From the NCBI GenBank assembly GCA_964420285.1, contig CAYQTE010000041.1, positions 1 through 40,185 of the forward strand: DNA of 40,185 nucleotides. Direction: 5' to 3'. The notes under the pieces were generated by a model that was not told the DNA's origin, ran no database searches, and worked only from the letters and a program-made list of their open reading frames with translations. The stretch is from CAYQTE01 sp964420285. Its GTDB lineage: Bacteria > Planctomycetota > Phycisphaerae > Tepidisphaerales > Tepidisphaeraceae. How positions within the stretch are numbered: position 1 is the first letter of the stretch; the number at the start of each line of letters is the position of its first letter. Shown piece after piece: positions 1 through 7,610 of the stretch. The position numbers were made by a program, and so were the translations under genes.

Positions 1-8
1 ATTGGCGA

Positions 9-56
9 AGAACCCCCACCTCAGTCCTCCCCCTGGGTACAGGGAGAGGAGGAAAC
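9..56 (+). repeat. GTAC-centred palindromic repeat, copy A
   Basis: A block of CCCCCACCTC followed by a GC-rich palindrome centred on GTAC (CCTCCCCCTGGGTAC then AGGGAGAGGAGG). The same block recurs at 8504-8552, 8597-8636, 20925-20970, 21016-21070 and 36690-36742. This copy has the same orientation as the one at 21016-21070 and shares its flank GGCGAAGAACCCCCACCTC. It lies at the window edge, so an inverted partner could be outside. Confidence 0.7.
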
Positions 57-181
57 GACGGCCGGTGCGAAAAATCCGGCACTCTCACGCCAAGGGCCAC
101 GAAGTCCTTCACTCGTAATCAATAGCGGGGGCACGTTCTGACCCCGCGTGCGCGATGATTGGGATCGTGTTCAGAGTGGGT

Positions 182-197
182 GTATACCACGGTATAC
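182..197. promoter_or_regulatory. Perfect dyad, possible operator
   Basis: GTATACC-AC-GGTATAC is a perfect 7+2+7 inverted repeat lying 20 bases before the ATG at 217. Its position just upstream of the first zinc-ribbon gene suits a repressor or activator site. If translation really began at the GTG at 148, the dyad would be coding, so it also bears on the choice of start. No convincing -35/-10 pair was found next to it. Confidence 0.35.
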
Positions 198-216
198 GGT
201 GATACAATTCGCATGG

Positions 217-732
217 ATGAGACGCCGTGGCCGTTTGCTACGCGGTGCAGTCGCCTGGATGCTTTGGGCATCGCTGGCCTTTTCGTCGATATTGTTCGTG
301 TACAGTTACCTGCATTGGTGTGAGTTGAAGATATATCCGGCGAACTGGTTGGAATTGGAGGCGATTGCCGACGCCGGCGAGATGCGACTATGGGTGGAGA
401 CATTTACTCCAAATTTCTCCCAGGACGACTACGCCGATGGCCGTATACAACTGAAGCGACGTGAGCCTGATTCCGAGGACGTTGGCCGCAACGCCGTGCG
501 GTTCGCGTTTCGATATGAAGAGAACAGCGCGGGCGGTCACGTTGCAGAGACGGTATTCCCTTTGTGGGCGCTGCTGGCAGTATGTCTGGCCTGGCCGGCA
601 ACGCGCTGGGTGGTCTATCGGCGAAAGCGGCGACGGCTGAAGTATAACCTCTGCCTCGTCTGCGGCTACGACCTCCGCGCCACGCCCGACCGCTGCCCGG
701 AATGCGGGACGGTACCGCCGAAATCGAAATGA
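217..732 (+). CDS. Membrane protein with C-terminal zinc ribbon
   Basis: Unknown function. The frame is open from a GTG at 148, but ATG 217 is preferred because it places an Arg-rich start (MRRRGRLLRG) directly before a hydrophobic helix and leaves the upstream dyad non-coding; this gives 171 residues. The order of parts is: N-terminal transmembrane helix, about 90 residues probably outside the membrane, a second helix (WALLAVCLAWPATRWVV), a basic stretch, then a four-cysteine ribbon CLVCGYDL..TPDRCPECG near the C-terminus. Proteins ending in this ribbon are numerous in Phycisphaerae (known, from general family knowledge). The neighbour at 851-1366 has the same architecture, so the two are probably a tandem duplication. 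The role of a cytosolic ribbon on a two-helix protein is unknown. Confidence 0.65.
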   Translation: MRRRGRLLRGAVAWMLWASLAFSSILFVYSYLHWCELKIYPANWLELEAIADAGEMRLWVETFTPNFSQDDYADGRIQLKRREPDSEDVGRNAVRFAFRYEENSAGGHVAETVFPLWALLAVCLAWPATRWVVYRRKRRRLKYNLCLVCGYDLRATPDRCPECGTVPPKSK

Positions 733-850
733 CCTTAAACGAGGCTCGGACGATCGCAGGTGTCGAAAGGCCGGCGCGTTCTGACCCAGCATGCATGGTG
801 ATTGGCGACATGGTTGCAGTTGGGCCGCCCGACCGGGCATAATTATCGCC

Positions 851-1366
851 ATGAAGCACCTCTGGTGGTGGATCATCAGCGGCCTGTTGGCGATGCCGTG
901 CCTGCTGTGTGCGGTTAGCGGTCCGTGGCCAGGCGGCTTGGGAGTCTCGTATTTTTGGGCACCCAAAGCCGGCGCACAGGAATGGGTCGGCGTGCTTATT
1001 CGCCCGGATGGATGGACGTTCGATCACGTCAACTGGTCGATTACCCCTGCCCTTGGGCAGTTCGCCGTCGCGCCCGGACTCTATTCCAGTACGGCAACGG
1101 TCCACTACTATAATTCGCTTGTACACGTTATTACTTGTAATCTGCCCCCAATACCGGGCGCTTTCTGTAATATCCAGTCTTGGTGCATTCCCAGCGAGTA
1201 CACGACCTCGCTGGTAATCGTCCTGGTGGCAATCCACGTTGTTCGTTGGCGTCGGCAACGGGACCGCCGCCTCAAGTCCGGCTTTTGCTGCCGATGCGGC
1301 TACGATCTCTGCACCACGCCGGATCGCTGTCCGGAATGCGGGACGATTCCGCCAAAGCCGAAATGA
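851..1366 (+). CDS. Membrane protein with C-terminal zinc ribbon, paralogue
   Basis: Unknown function, 171 residues from ATG 851. The frame is open from ATG 791, but the extra 20 residues would precede a typical signal/anchor (MKHLWWWIISGLLAMPCLLC), so 851 is chosen. The parts match the previous gene: N-terminal helix, extracytoplasmic segment rich in Trp/Tyr, second helix (TTSLVIVLVAIHVV), basic linker RWRRQRDRRLK, and ribbon CCRCGYDL..TPDRCPECG with PPKPK at the end. The ribbon and its tail are nearly identical to those of the upstream gene, while the extracytoplasmic parts are hardly alike. That suggests a constant cytosolic end and a diversified outer part. Confidence 0.65.
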   Translation: MKHLWWWIISGLLAMPCLLCAVSGPWPGGLGVSYFWAPKAGAQEWVGVLIRPDGWTFDHVNWSITPALGQFAVAPGLYSSTATVHYYNSLVHVITCNLPPIPGAFCNIQSWCIPSEYTTSLVIVLVAIHVVRWRRQRDRRLKSGFCCRCGYDLCTTPDRCPECGTIPPKPK

Positions 1367-1709
1367 CTTCTGCGCAAATCGGCGGGCAAACGCTATCGGC
1401 CTGTGGCAACAATCGCGTCGGCCGATCTCGCGTCTTTTTCGCGTTGGTCGAGCGCGGAGTTTTTTCGCGGGCTGCCAGGGTGACAGAAACACGAAAAAGT
1501 GTAGCCGACTTTTGTTACCCCCCCCCCGCCCCACGTCGCGAAAAATGGCCCTCCGGGGCGGAGAAAAGCCGTTGCAGCCAAGTGGAACAGAGGCGGGCCG
1601 GACGACAAAAACGCGAAAACTGTCACCTTCTGTCACCCCAATCTTGGCGCATACCGCCGAAAACCGGGCCGGACCGGACGGCGGAAAAGCTGTCGCGGCG
1701 CGCGTTTAC
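1367..1709. other. Spacer with distant 11-bp inverted repeat
   Basis: No gene is seen in these 343 bases. They hold GGGTGACAGAA at 1478-1488 and its exact inverse TTCTGTCACCC at 1628-1638, about 140 bases apart. There is also a run of ten C at about 1518-1527. Short AAAACACG/CGCGAAAA-like tracts lie inside the arms. The arms carry the GTGACA unit of the arrays at 3412-3463 and 7511-7610. A MITE-like element is possible, but no target duplication was recognised. Confidence 0.4.
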
Positions 1710-2768
1710 TCACCCTTCAAACAACCCGCCGGCGTCGTCGCCCGCTTCCTTCGGCGGCTTCCACGGGATGCCCAGGTGGCCATACGCGCTCTTGGTCGCC
1801 CGCCGGCCCTGGCGCGTGCGCAGGACCAGGGCGGTTTGCAATAGATATGGCTCGACTACGTCCACCAATGTATCAACCTCGTCGCCGAGCGTGGCGGCCA
1901 GAGCTTCCACACCGGCGGGGCCGCCGTCGTAGACCTGGATCAGCGTGCGCAGATAGGCGCGGTCCTGCTCGTCAAGGCCCTTGTCGTCGATGCCTTCGAG
2001 CTGCAACGCCGCCCGCGTTACCTTCACTGTCACCGTGGCAGCGCCTTTGGCTTCGACGGCCGCGAAATCGCGCACGCGGCGCAACAGGCGATTGGCGATG
2101 CGCGGCGTTCCGCGGCTGCGGCCGGCCAGTTCGGCCAGGGCCGCGTCCTCCGCCGCCAGTGACAGCCGTTTGGCGTTGTGCCGAAGAATTTCGTGCAGCG
2201 ATGCCGGGGTATACAGTTCGATGTGATGCCCGATGCCGAAGCGGCTGCGCATCGGGCCGGTCAGCAGGCCGATCCGCGTCGTCGCGCCGATCAGCGTAAA
2301 AGGCGCCAGCGGCATGTTGATCGTCCGCGCGTGCATCCCCGCGTCCAGCGTGATATCGACCTTGAAATCCTCCATCGCCGGATACAGATACTCCTCGACC
2401 ACGGCCGGCAGACGATGGATTTCGTCGATGAACAGCACATCCCCGCGCGACAGGTTGCTCAGGATGCCGACGACATCGGCGCCCTTGGTCAGGGCCGGGC
2501 CGTTGGTCACGTGGACCTTCGCCTTCATCTCATTGGCGATGACGTGGGCGAGTGTGGTCTTGCCCAAACCCGGCGGGCCGTGCAACAGGACGTGCTCGAC
2601 CGGCTCGTTTCTTCCGCGCGCGGCTTCGACGGCGATCTTCAGCCGGCGGATGAGCGTCTCCTGGCCGATGTATTCGGCGAAATTCGCCGGACGCAGGGAG
2701 AGATTGAACTGGTTCTCCTCCGGCCCTTCCGATTCACCCGAGATGATCCGCTCGCGAGCCATGCCCAT
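1710..2768 (-). CDS. ruvB: Holliday junction branch migration helicase RuvB
   Basis: Hexameric AAA+ motor that works with RuvA and RuvC to move and resolve Holliday junctions in recombinational repair. At 352 residues it is full length. Visible motifs: Walker A GPPGLGKT (64-71), Walker B FIDEIH (113-118), sensor 1 GATTR (161-165), and the arginine-finger region GPMRSRFG (171-178). The C-terminal winged-helix domain ends in the conserved SAYGHLGIP. It follows ruvA by only 6 bases and is the last gene of the ruvC-ruvA-ruvB run. The tail after about residue 335 is Gly/Asp-rich and not conserved. MARE at the third residue is an alternative start. Confidence 0.97.
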   Translation of the reverse strand: MGMARERIISGESEGPEENQFNLSLRPANFAEYIGQETLIRRLKIAVEAARGRNEPVEHVLLHGPPGLGKTTLAHVIANEMKAKVHVTNGPALTKGADVVGILSNLSRGDVLFIDEIHRLPAVVEEYLYPAMEDFKVDITLDAGMHARTINMPLAPFTLIGATTRIGLLTGPMRSRFGIGHHIELYTPASLHEILRHNAKRLSLAAEDAALAELAGRSRGTPRIANRLLRRVRDFAAVEAKGAATVTVKVTRAALQLEGIDDKGLDEQDRAYLRTLIQVYDGGPAGVEALAATLGDEVDTLVDVVEPYLLQTALVLRTRQGRRATKSAYGHLGIPWKPPKEAGDDAGGLFEG

Positions 2769-2774
2769 ACTCCC

Positions 2775-3407
2775 TTATTTCGCCCGCAGCATGTGCCGCA
2801 GCAGGTCGTTCGCCTCGGCTTTGGCCAGTTCTGCCGGCGGCACTTCGCGCATCGCACGATCCAGTGCCCGCTCGGCTTCGGGACGCGAATATCCCAAAGC
2901 CACCGCCGCGTCGATGGCATCACGCTCCCGCGTCGATCGCGCCGCCCCGGCCGGACCGGGCGTCGTCACCACTTCACCGGCGGCGAAATCCTTCATCTTG
3001 CCGGCCAGTTCCGCGACGATCTGGTCGGACAATCGCTTGCCGATCTCGGGTAATCCGGACAAGAACCGGGTGTCGCGCGATTCGATGGCGGCCGCGATCT
3101 GCGCCGGCGCCACCGCCAGAGTCCGCAAGGCACGCTTGGGGCCGATCCCCTTGACCGTCGTGAACACCTGGAAGAACCGCCGGTCGGTGGCGCTGGTGAA
3201 ACCGATCAGCCGCGGCGAAAGCCCGCCGCGCGTGGCATCGCCCTCCAGGTCGAAGATTGTCACCAGCGTGAGGTCTTTTCCGATCAGCGCGCGCAAGGTC
3301 TCGACTTCAAACGCCGGCACCAGCACCTCGAACACCAGGGCCCCGGCCGACACGAACACCCGGTCCGCCTCGACGCGCTTCAATTCACCCGTCAACTCCG
3401 AAATCAT
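2775..3407 (-). CDS. ruvA: Holliday junction DNA-binding protein RuvA
   Basis: Tetrameric protein that binds four-way junctions and loads RuvB. The start is taken at ATG 3407 (MISELTGEL), as in the family, rather than the GTG codon just before it; this gives 210 residues. An OB-fold domain (1-65) is followed by the helix-hairpin-helix region, with VKGIGPKRAL and a second hairpin at LPEIGKRLSDQIVAEL, then a charged linker and the C-terminal RuvB-contact domain (AVALGYSRPEAERAL). The sequence just upstream is an 8-bp repeat array, which supplies the only Shine-Dalgarno-like GGTGAGG. Translation may therefore depend on the repeat. Confidence 0.96.
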   Translation of the reverse strand: MISELTGELKRVEADRVFVSAGALVFEVLVPAFEVETLRALIGKDLTLVTIFDLEGDATRGGLSPRLIGFTSATDRRFFQVFTTVKGIGPKRALRTLAVAPAQIAAAIESRDTRFLSGLPEIGKRLSDQIVAELAGKMKDFAAGEVVTTPGPAGAARSTRERDAIDAAVALGYSRPEAERALDRAMREVPPAELAKAEANDLLRHMLRAK

Positions 3408-3411
3408 CACC

Positions 3412-3463
3412 TCACCCTGTCACCCTGTCACCCTGTCACCCTGTCACCTTGTCACCCTGTCAC
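3412..3463. repeat. 8-bp tandem array between ruvC and ruvA
   Basis: Six copies of CACCCTGT (one reads CACCTTGT) in tandem fill the ruvC-ruvA junction. On the coding strand the unit is GTGACAGG. The last unit supplies the ruvC stop codon, and the first is adjacent to the ruvA start. The same unit with an A instead of G occurs at 7511-7610. Confidence 0.85.
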
Positions 3464-3972
3464 CGCAACGCCCGCGCCAAAATCCTCTTCTCGACAACCG
3501 CACGTCCGCAACACAGCGCCACCGCCAGCGCATCGGCCACGTCCGGCGGGGTGGGCAATGCCTTGAGATTCCACACCATCTGCACCGCCCGCTGCACGGA
3601 CATCTTACCGGCATGGCCGTGGCCCGCGACGGCCTGCTTGATGCGGTTGGCCGCGTATTGCTCGATGCGAATCTCGCGGCGTGCCGCGACGACCATGATG
3701 ACGCCGCGAGCGTGTCCCATCAATATGGCGGTGCGCGGGTGGGCGTAATGGGCGTAAAGCTGCTCGATGGCGCAAATGTCCGGCGTCTGCTCGTCGAAGA
3801 GCGATTCCAGTTCGCGTTCGAGTTCCGCCAGCCGATACGCGATGGGCTGCTTGTCCGACAGCCGGAAGACCCCGGCATCGACCAGCCTCGGCCGGAGCGA
3901 ATTGGCCGCGGCGAACTCGACGACGCCGTAGCCGGTGAGCCGCAGGCCGGGATCGATGCCGACAATTCGCAT
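3460..3972 (-). CDS. ruvC: Crossover junction endodeoxyribonuclease RuvC
   Basis: Dimeric resolvase that cuts Holliday junctions. The 170-residue length is normal. The start MRIVGIDPGLRLTGYG is the family signature with catalytic D7. The other acidic residues are E70 in AIEQLY and D144/D147 in PPDVADALA, matching the DDE-type RNase H fold. It lies 4 bases after cysS, and its stop codon is formed by an 8-bp repeat array. The C-terminus (KRILARALR) may have been trimmed or reset by that array. Confidence 0.96.
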   Translation of the reverse strand: MRIVGIDPGLRLTGYGVVEFAAANSLRPRLVDAGVFRLSDKQPIAYRLAELERELESLFDEQTPDICAIEQLYAHYAHPRTAILMGHARGVIMVVAARREIRIEQYAANRIKQAVAGHGHAGKMSVQRAVQMVWNLKALPTPPDVADALAVALCCGRAVVEKRILARALR

Positions 3973-3976
3973 CGCG

Positions 3977-5566
3977 TTACCGCCCGCCCTGAGCTTTGTC
4001 GAAGGGCTTGCCCGCTTCGACGCGCCAGGTTGTCTTGCCCGACCGGTCTTCGAGCACGACGCCCAGCTTGCCGAGCCCGTCGCGAATCCGATCCCCCAGG
4101 GCGAAATTCTTCGCCGCCCGTGCCTCGGCCCGCAGCGCGATCAGCAATTCCATCAGGCCGTCAGAGAGCTTCGACGATGCGTCGGAGGCGGCCACAAGCC
4201 CTGCCGCTCCCAAACCCGCCTGGAACAGGCCGATCGACCGGCCGGCCCATTGCACCACTCCCGCCGCCAGAAAGGCTTGTTCAGCATCCTCTGAATGATT
4301 CGACACCGATCCCAGCTTGTCGAGAAACCGATTGATCTCGGAAACGGCCTGGTGCATGGCCGCAATCGCCCCGGCCGTGTTGAAGTCATCCTCCATCGCC
4401 GCGACAAATGCCTCGCGCATTTTGGCGGTCGCGTCCGCCGCCGGATTGCCATTGGCCACCCGCGTGGCGCTTGCCAGCGTCCAATCGGCCAGACTGTTCG
4501 ACTTCTTCATGACTTCGTCAATGCGCTGCGCCAGACGTGTAAACGCCGCATAGCCTTTGGCGGCGCTCTCGATGGCCGTATCGTTGAATTCGATCGGGCT
4601 GCGGTAATGGGTGCTGAGAAGCAGGTATCGCAACACATCGGCGCCGTGCCGGTCGATCAATTCTCTGGCCGATACGACATTGCCCAGGCTTCCGCTCATT
4701 TTCTCATCGGCCCATTGTCCGCTGGCGAGTTTGGTGCGGATGCGCGTCAGGCCGTTGTGCAGCCAGTATTTCACGAACAGTTTGCCCGATGCGCAATGGC
4801 TCTGGGCCAGTTCGTTTTCGTGATGCGGGAAGAGCAGATCCATGCCGCCGCCGTGGATGTCGAACGTCTCGCCGAGATGCTTGAGGCTCATGGCGGAGCA
4901 TTCGATATGCCATCCGGGCCGGCCGCGTCCCCAGGGAGAATCCCAAGCCGGCTCGCCGGGTTTAGCGGCCTTCCAGACCGCGAAATCGGCCGCGCTGCGC
5001 TTGCCCTCGCCTTCGAGATTTCGCAGTCCGCTCTCCTGTTCCTCAACGCGGCGGTTGGAGAGCTGGCCGTATTGCGGGTCTTTTGCGACGTCGAACCACA
5101 CATTTCCGCCGCTGGCGTAGGCGAACCCGCGCTCGATGAGGCGCAGGCACATCGACTTGATCTCCTCGATATGCTCCGATGCCTTGGGAAAGACGTCGAT
5201 GTTCGAGCGGATGCCGAAGCGATCGAGGCATTCCATGTATTCGGCCGTGTATTTCGTCGCCAGGGTTTCGACCGTCGTCGATTGTCTTGCCGCCGCCTCG
5301 ATCAATTTGTCATCGACATCGGTGATGTTGACGACCCATTTGACCTTGAACCGCGGCGGATCGCCCGCCTTGCCCAGGCCGCTGGAATAGAAATCCGATT
5401 GCAGGAACCGCTTGATGGCATCGAAGATGACCGGCCCGACCATGTGGCCGATGTGCGGCGGCTTATAAACCGTCGGCCCGCACAGGTACATCCCGACCCT
5501 GGCCGGCTCGACGGTCGTGAACGGCTCTTTTTCTCTGGACAACGTGTTGTAAACCCGCAGGCTCAT
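3977..5566 (-). CDS. cysS: Cysteinyl-tRNA synthetase
   Basis: Class I synthetase charging tRNA-Cys in the cytosol, 529 residues. Visible motifs: zinc ligand C29 in LCGPTVY, HIGH motif H38-H41, further zinc ligands C223 (HIECSAM), H248 and E252 (FPHHENE), and WH at 219-220. The KMSKS loop reads KMSGS (289-293), so the second lysine is replaced by glycine. The segment before it (TRIRTKLASGQWADE) is longer than usual. The last residues, PFDKAQGGR, are encoded by a dispersed palindromic repeat at 3986-4007. The start overlaps the ispF stop by 4 bases (ATGA), so the genes are coupled. Confidence 0.96.
   Translation of the reverse strand: MSLRVYNTLSREKEPFTTVEPARVGMYLCGPTVYKPPHIGHMVGPVIFDAIKRFLQSDFYSSGLGKAGDPPRFKVKWVVNITDVDDKLIEAAARQSTTVETLATKYTAEYMECLDRFGIRSNIDVFPKASEHIEEIKSMCLRLIERGFAYASGGNVWFDVAKDPQYGQLSNRRVEEQESGLRNLEGEGKRSAADFAVWKAAKPGEPAWDSPWGRGRPGWHIECSAMSLKHLGETFDIHGGGMDLLFPHHENELAQSHCASGKLFVKYWLHNGLTRIRTKLASGQWADEKMSGSLGNVVSARELIDRHGADVLRYLLLSTHYRSPIEFNDTAIESAAKGYAAFTRLAQRIDEVMKKSNSLADWTLASATRVANGNPAADATAKMREAFVAAMEDDFNTAGAIAAMHQAVSEINRFLDKLGSVSNHSEDAEQAFLAAGVVQWAGRSIGLFQAGLGAAGLVAASDASSKLSDGLMELLIALRAEARAAKNFALGDRIRDGLGKLGVVLEDRSGKTTWRVEAGKPFDKAQGGR
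3986..4007. repeat. Dispersed palindromic element in cysS 3' end
   Basis: GCCCTGAG then CTTTGTC then GAAGGGC is the GCCCTGAGCTTGTCGAAGGGC-type element seen dispersed in many bacterial genomes (known from general experience). Here it lies inside the reading frame and encodes the C-terminal PFDKAQGG of CysS. Confidence 0.6.
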
Positions 5567-6054
5567 TGCGCACTTTCCGGTAACTTGGCCACCAGCACAA
5601 CCGCGTGTGCCGCCACCGCTTCGCCACGCCCCACCGCATCACATTGCTCGTTGGTGCCGAATTTTACGTTCACCACGCCCTCCGCCAGGCGCGACATCGC
5701 CTCGACCATCGCCTCGCGAAACGGCCCCAGCCGCGGCCTTTCCGCCATGATCGTCACATCCGCATTGGCCACGCCCCAACCCGCATCATTGAGCCGCTTG
5801 CACACCGACGCCAGGAACACCCGGCTGGCCACGCCCTTCCATTTGGCATCGCTGTTGGGAAACGACTGGCCGATATCGCCCCAGCCCATCGCGCCCAGTA
5901 TCGCATCCACCAGTGCGTGAATCGCCACATCGCCGTCGGAATGGGCGATGGCGCTGGTGTTCTCCGACACGGCCACGCCGCCGATCATGAGCCGGCCACC
6001 GGATTGCAACCGGTGGATGTCGTAGCCGTGTCCCACGCGATAGGGAATATCCAT
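5563..6054 (-). CDS. ispF: 2-C-methyl-D-erythritol 2,4-cyclodiphosphate synthase
   Basis: Zinc-dependent trimeric enzyme of the MEP isoprenoid pathway. It converts CDP-methylerythritol 2-phosphate into the cyclodiphosphate and CMP. At 163 residues it is family-sized. Metal ligands are D12 and H14 in GHGYDIHRL and H46 in HSDGDVAIHALVDAILGA. GDIGQSFPNSD and the late TNEQCDAVGRGE correspond to the substrate and CDP loops. The latter differs from the usual TTE.LG..GRGEG. It is the first gene of the ispF-cysS-ruvCAB run and follows the response regulator by about a dozen bases. Its usual partner ispD is not in the window. Confidence 0.95.
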   Translation of the reverse strand: MDIPYRVGHGYDIHRLQSGGRLMIGGVAVSENTSAIAHSDGDVAIHALVDAILGAMGWGDIGQSFPNSDAKWKGVASRVFLASVCKRLNDAGWGVANADVTIMAERPRLGPFREAMVEAMSRLAEGVVNVKFGTNEQCDAVGRGEAVAAHAVVLVAKLPESAQ

Positions 6055-6066
6055 TGGGTTCTCGTC

Positions 6067-7434
6067 TTACAGATCGTATTCGCGAATCTTGCGGTAGAGC
6101 GTGCGTTCGCCGATCCCCAGGATCTTCGCCGCCTCCTCGCGATTGCCCTCGACCATCTTCAGCGTGTTGCGGATCAATTCCTTTTCCGCCTGCGTGATGC
6201 TGATTCCGACCAGATTGTTCATTCCCGAAATACTGTGATCGGCCGTCGGGCGGATTTCCGTCGGCAGACTTTGCGCCAAGAGCGTCTTGCTGTTGGTCAT
6301 CACGACCATATTCTCCATCACATTTTTCAACTGTCGGACATTTCCCGGCCAGGAATAGCCGAGGAGCGCCTGCCTGGCTTCCGGCTCAATTCCGTCGATC
6401 ATCTTGCCATAGCGATCGGCGGCCTGGGAGAGGAAATAATGGATCAGCAGCGGGATATCGTCGCGCCGCTCGCGCAGCGGGGGTATGTCGATCGTCACGC
6501 CCTTAATGCGGAAGAACAAGTCCTCGCGAAATTTCTTTTCGGCCACCATCTGGTCCAGATTTCGATTGGTCGCGCTGATAAGCCTCACATTAACCCGGAT
6601 CGGATCGTTCGATCCCAGCCGCACCACTTCCCCGTTCTCCAGCACGCGCAGCAATTTCGCCTGCATCGCCGCGGGCATGTCGCCGATCTCGTCCATGAAC
6701 AGCGTCCCGCCGTCGGCGTGCTCGAACCGGCCCTCGCGCTCGCCGGCTGCGCCCGTATATGCGCCGCGCACGTGGCCGAACAATTCGTCCTCCAGAATGC
6801 TCTCGCTGAGCCCCGCGCAATTGAGGGCGACCAGCAGGTTCTTGCGTCGCTGGCTGTTCTGATGAATCGCCCTGGCGATCAGTTCCTTGCCCGTGCCGCT
6901 TTCTCCCATGACCAGAACGGGAATGTCGCTTCCCGCCACCTGCCGCGCCACGCGCACGACCTCCTGCATCGCCGCGCTCTTGCCCACGATCCCCTCGAAT
7001 CCCGCCGAATCCTCGACCTGCTCGCGCAGCACCTGGCTGTCGCGCAACAGGACGCTGCGCTCGGCGGCCCGGTTCACCTGCGTCCGGAACGAATCCAGGT
7101 CCAGCGGCTTCTCGATGTAGTCGTACGCCCCTTCGGCCATGGCGCGCTTGCACGTGGCGATATCCGCGTGCGCCGTCACCAGCACCACCGACGGCGGCGG
7201 AACCAGCGCCCGCGCCGCCGCCAACAGCTCCAACCCGGCCGGACGCCCGTCCATCATGAGATCGGTCACGACGACGTCGAAGCGGCCGCGTTTGAGTTTG
7301 GCCATCGCCTCGTCCACGCCGTAAGCCAGTTCGCAGCGGTGCCCCTGGCGGGAGAGCGCATCGCTCATCACCTGCGCGTGGGCCTGCTCATCGTCAATCA
7401 CCAGAATCCGACTGCCATTCGCGTCGTGCGCCAT
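6067..7434 (-). CDS. NtrC-family sigma-54-dependent response regulator
   Basis: Two-component regulator activating sigma-54 promoters. Start chosen at ATG 7434 (MAHDANGSRILVIDDEQ, 455 residues). The open frame runs further upstream, but that part is translated from a repeat array. Receiver domain: acidic pocket D14/D15, phospho-acceptor D58 in VVVTDLMM, conserved T in VTAHAD and K in EKPLD. AAA+ domain: Walker A GESGTGKE, sigma-54 loop GAYTGA (Y replacing the usual F), Walker B GGTLFMDEIGD, and arginine-finger region RIKGVTIDIPPLRERRDD. A Fis-type helix-turn-helix (AAKILGIGERTLYRKIREY) closes the protein. The cognate kinase lies directly upstream. Confidence 0.93.
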   Translation of the reverse strand: MAHDANGSRILVIDDEQAHAQVMSDALSRQGHRCELAYGVDEAMAKLKRGRFDVVVTDLMMDGRPAGLELLAAARALVPPPSVVLVTAHADIATCKRAMAEGAYDYIEKPLDLDSFRTQVNRAAERSVLLRDSQVLREQVEDSAGFEGIVGKSAAMQEVVRVARQVAGSDIPVLVMGESGTGKELIARAIHQNSQRRKNLLVALNCAGLSESILEDELFGHVRGAYTGAAGEREGRFEHADGGTLFMDEIGDMPAAMQAKLLRVLENGEVVRLGSNDPIRVNVRLISATNRNLDQMVAEKKFREDLFFRIKGVTIDIPPLRERRDDIPLLIHYFLSQAADRYGKMIDGIEPEARQALLGYSWPGNVRQLKNVMENMVVMTNSKTLLAQSLPTEIRPTADHSISGMNNLVGISITQAEKELIRNTLKMVEGNREEAAKILGIGERTLYRKIREYDL

Positions 7435-7510
7435 AATCCGATTATTACCATGAGTTGGCCCGGAATGCAGGCCCGCGGGCGCGGGTGGGAAGTTTTTCAC
7501 CGCAGGGAGA

Positions 7511-7610
7511 TGTGACAAGGTGACAAGGTGAGGGGGTGACAAGGTGACAAAAGACAGAGAACCGGGCTTGCGGTCACCTTGTCACCTTGTCACCCAGTCA
7601 CCTTGTCAGG
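7511..7610. repeat. Inverted 8-bp repeat arrays between kinase and regulator
   Basis: The left arm (7511-7548) has repeated GTGACAAG units. The right arm (7572-7610) has the inverse CTTGTCAC units. About 20 bases of the two arms are exactly complementary (around 7512-7531 with 7574-7593), separated by about 42 bases, so a large RNA hairpin can form. The right arm encodes the kinase's last residues (DKVTG) and its stop. Confidence 0.8.

Noticed and set aside
404..1636. 410-codon minus-strand open frame opposite the zinc-ribbon pair
   Set aside because: Composition is Arg/Pro-rich and it runs through a spacer and repeat; the plus-strand genes have membrane helices and paired CxxC ribbons.
3412..3463. 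Possible CRISPR array from the regular repeats
   Set aside because: The 8-bp units are contiguous with no spacers; no cas gene is present.
2233..4335. 700-codon plus-strand open frame opposite ruvB/ruvA/ruvC
   Set aside because: High GC content keeps the antisense frame open; ruv genes on the minus strand are unmistakable.
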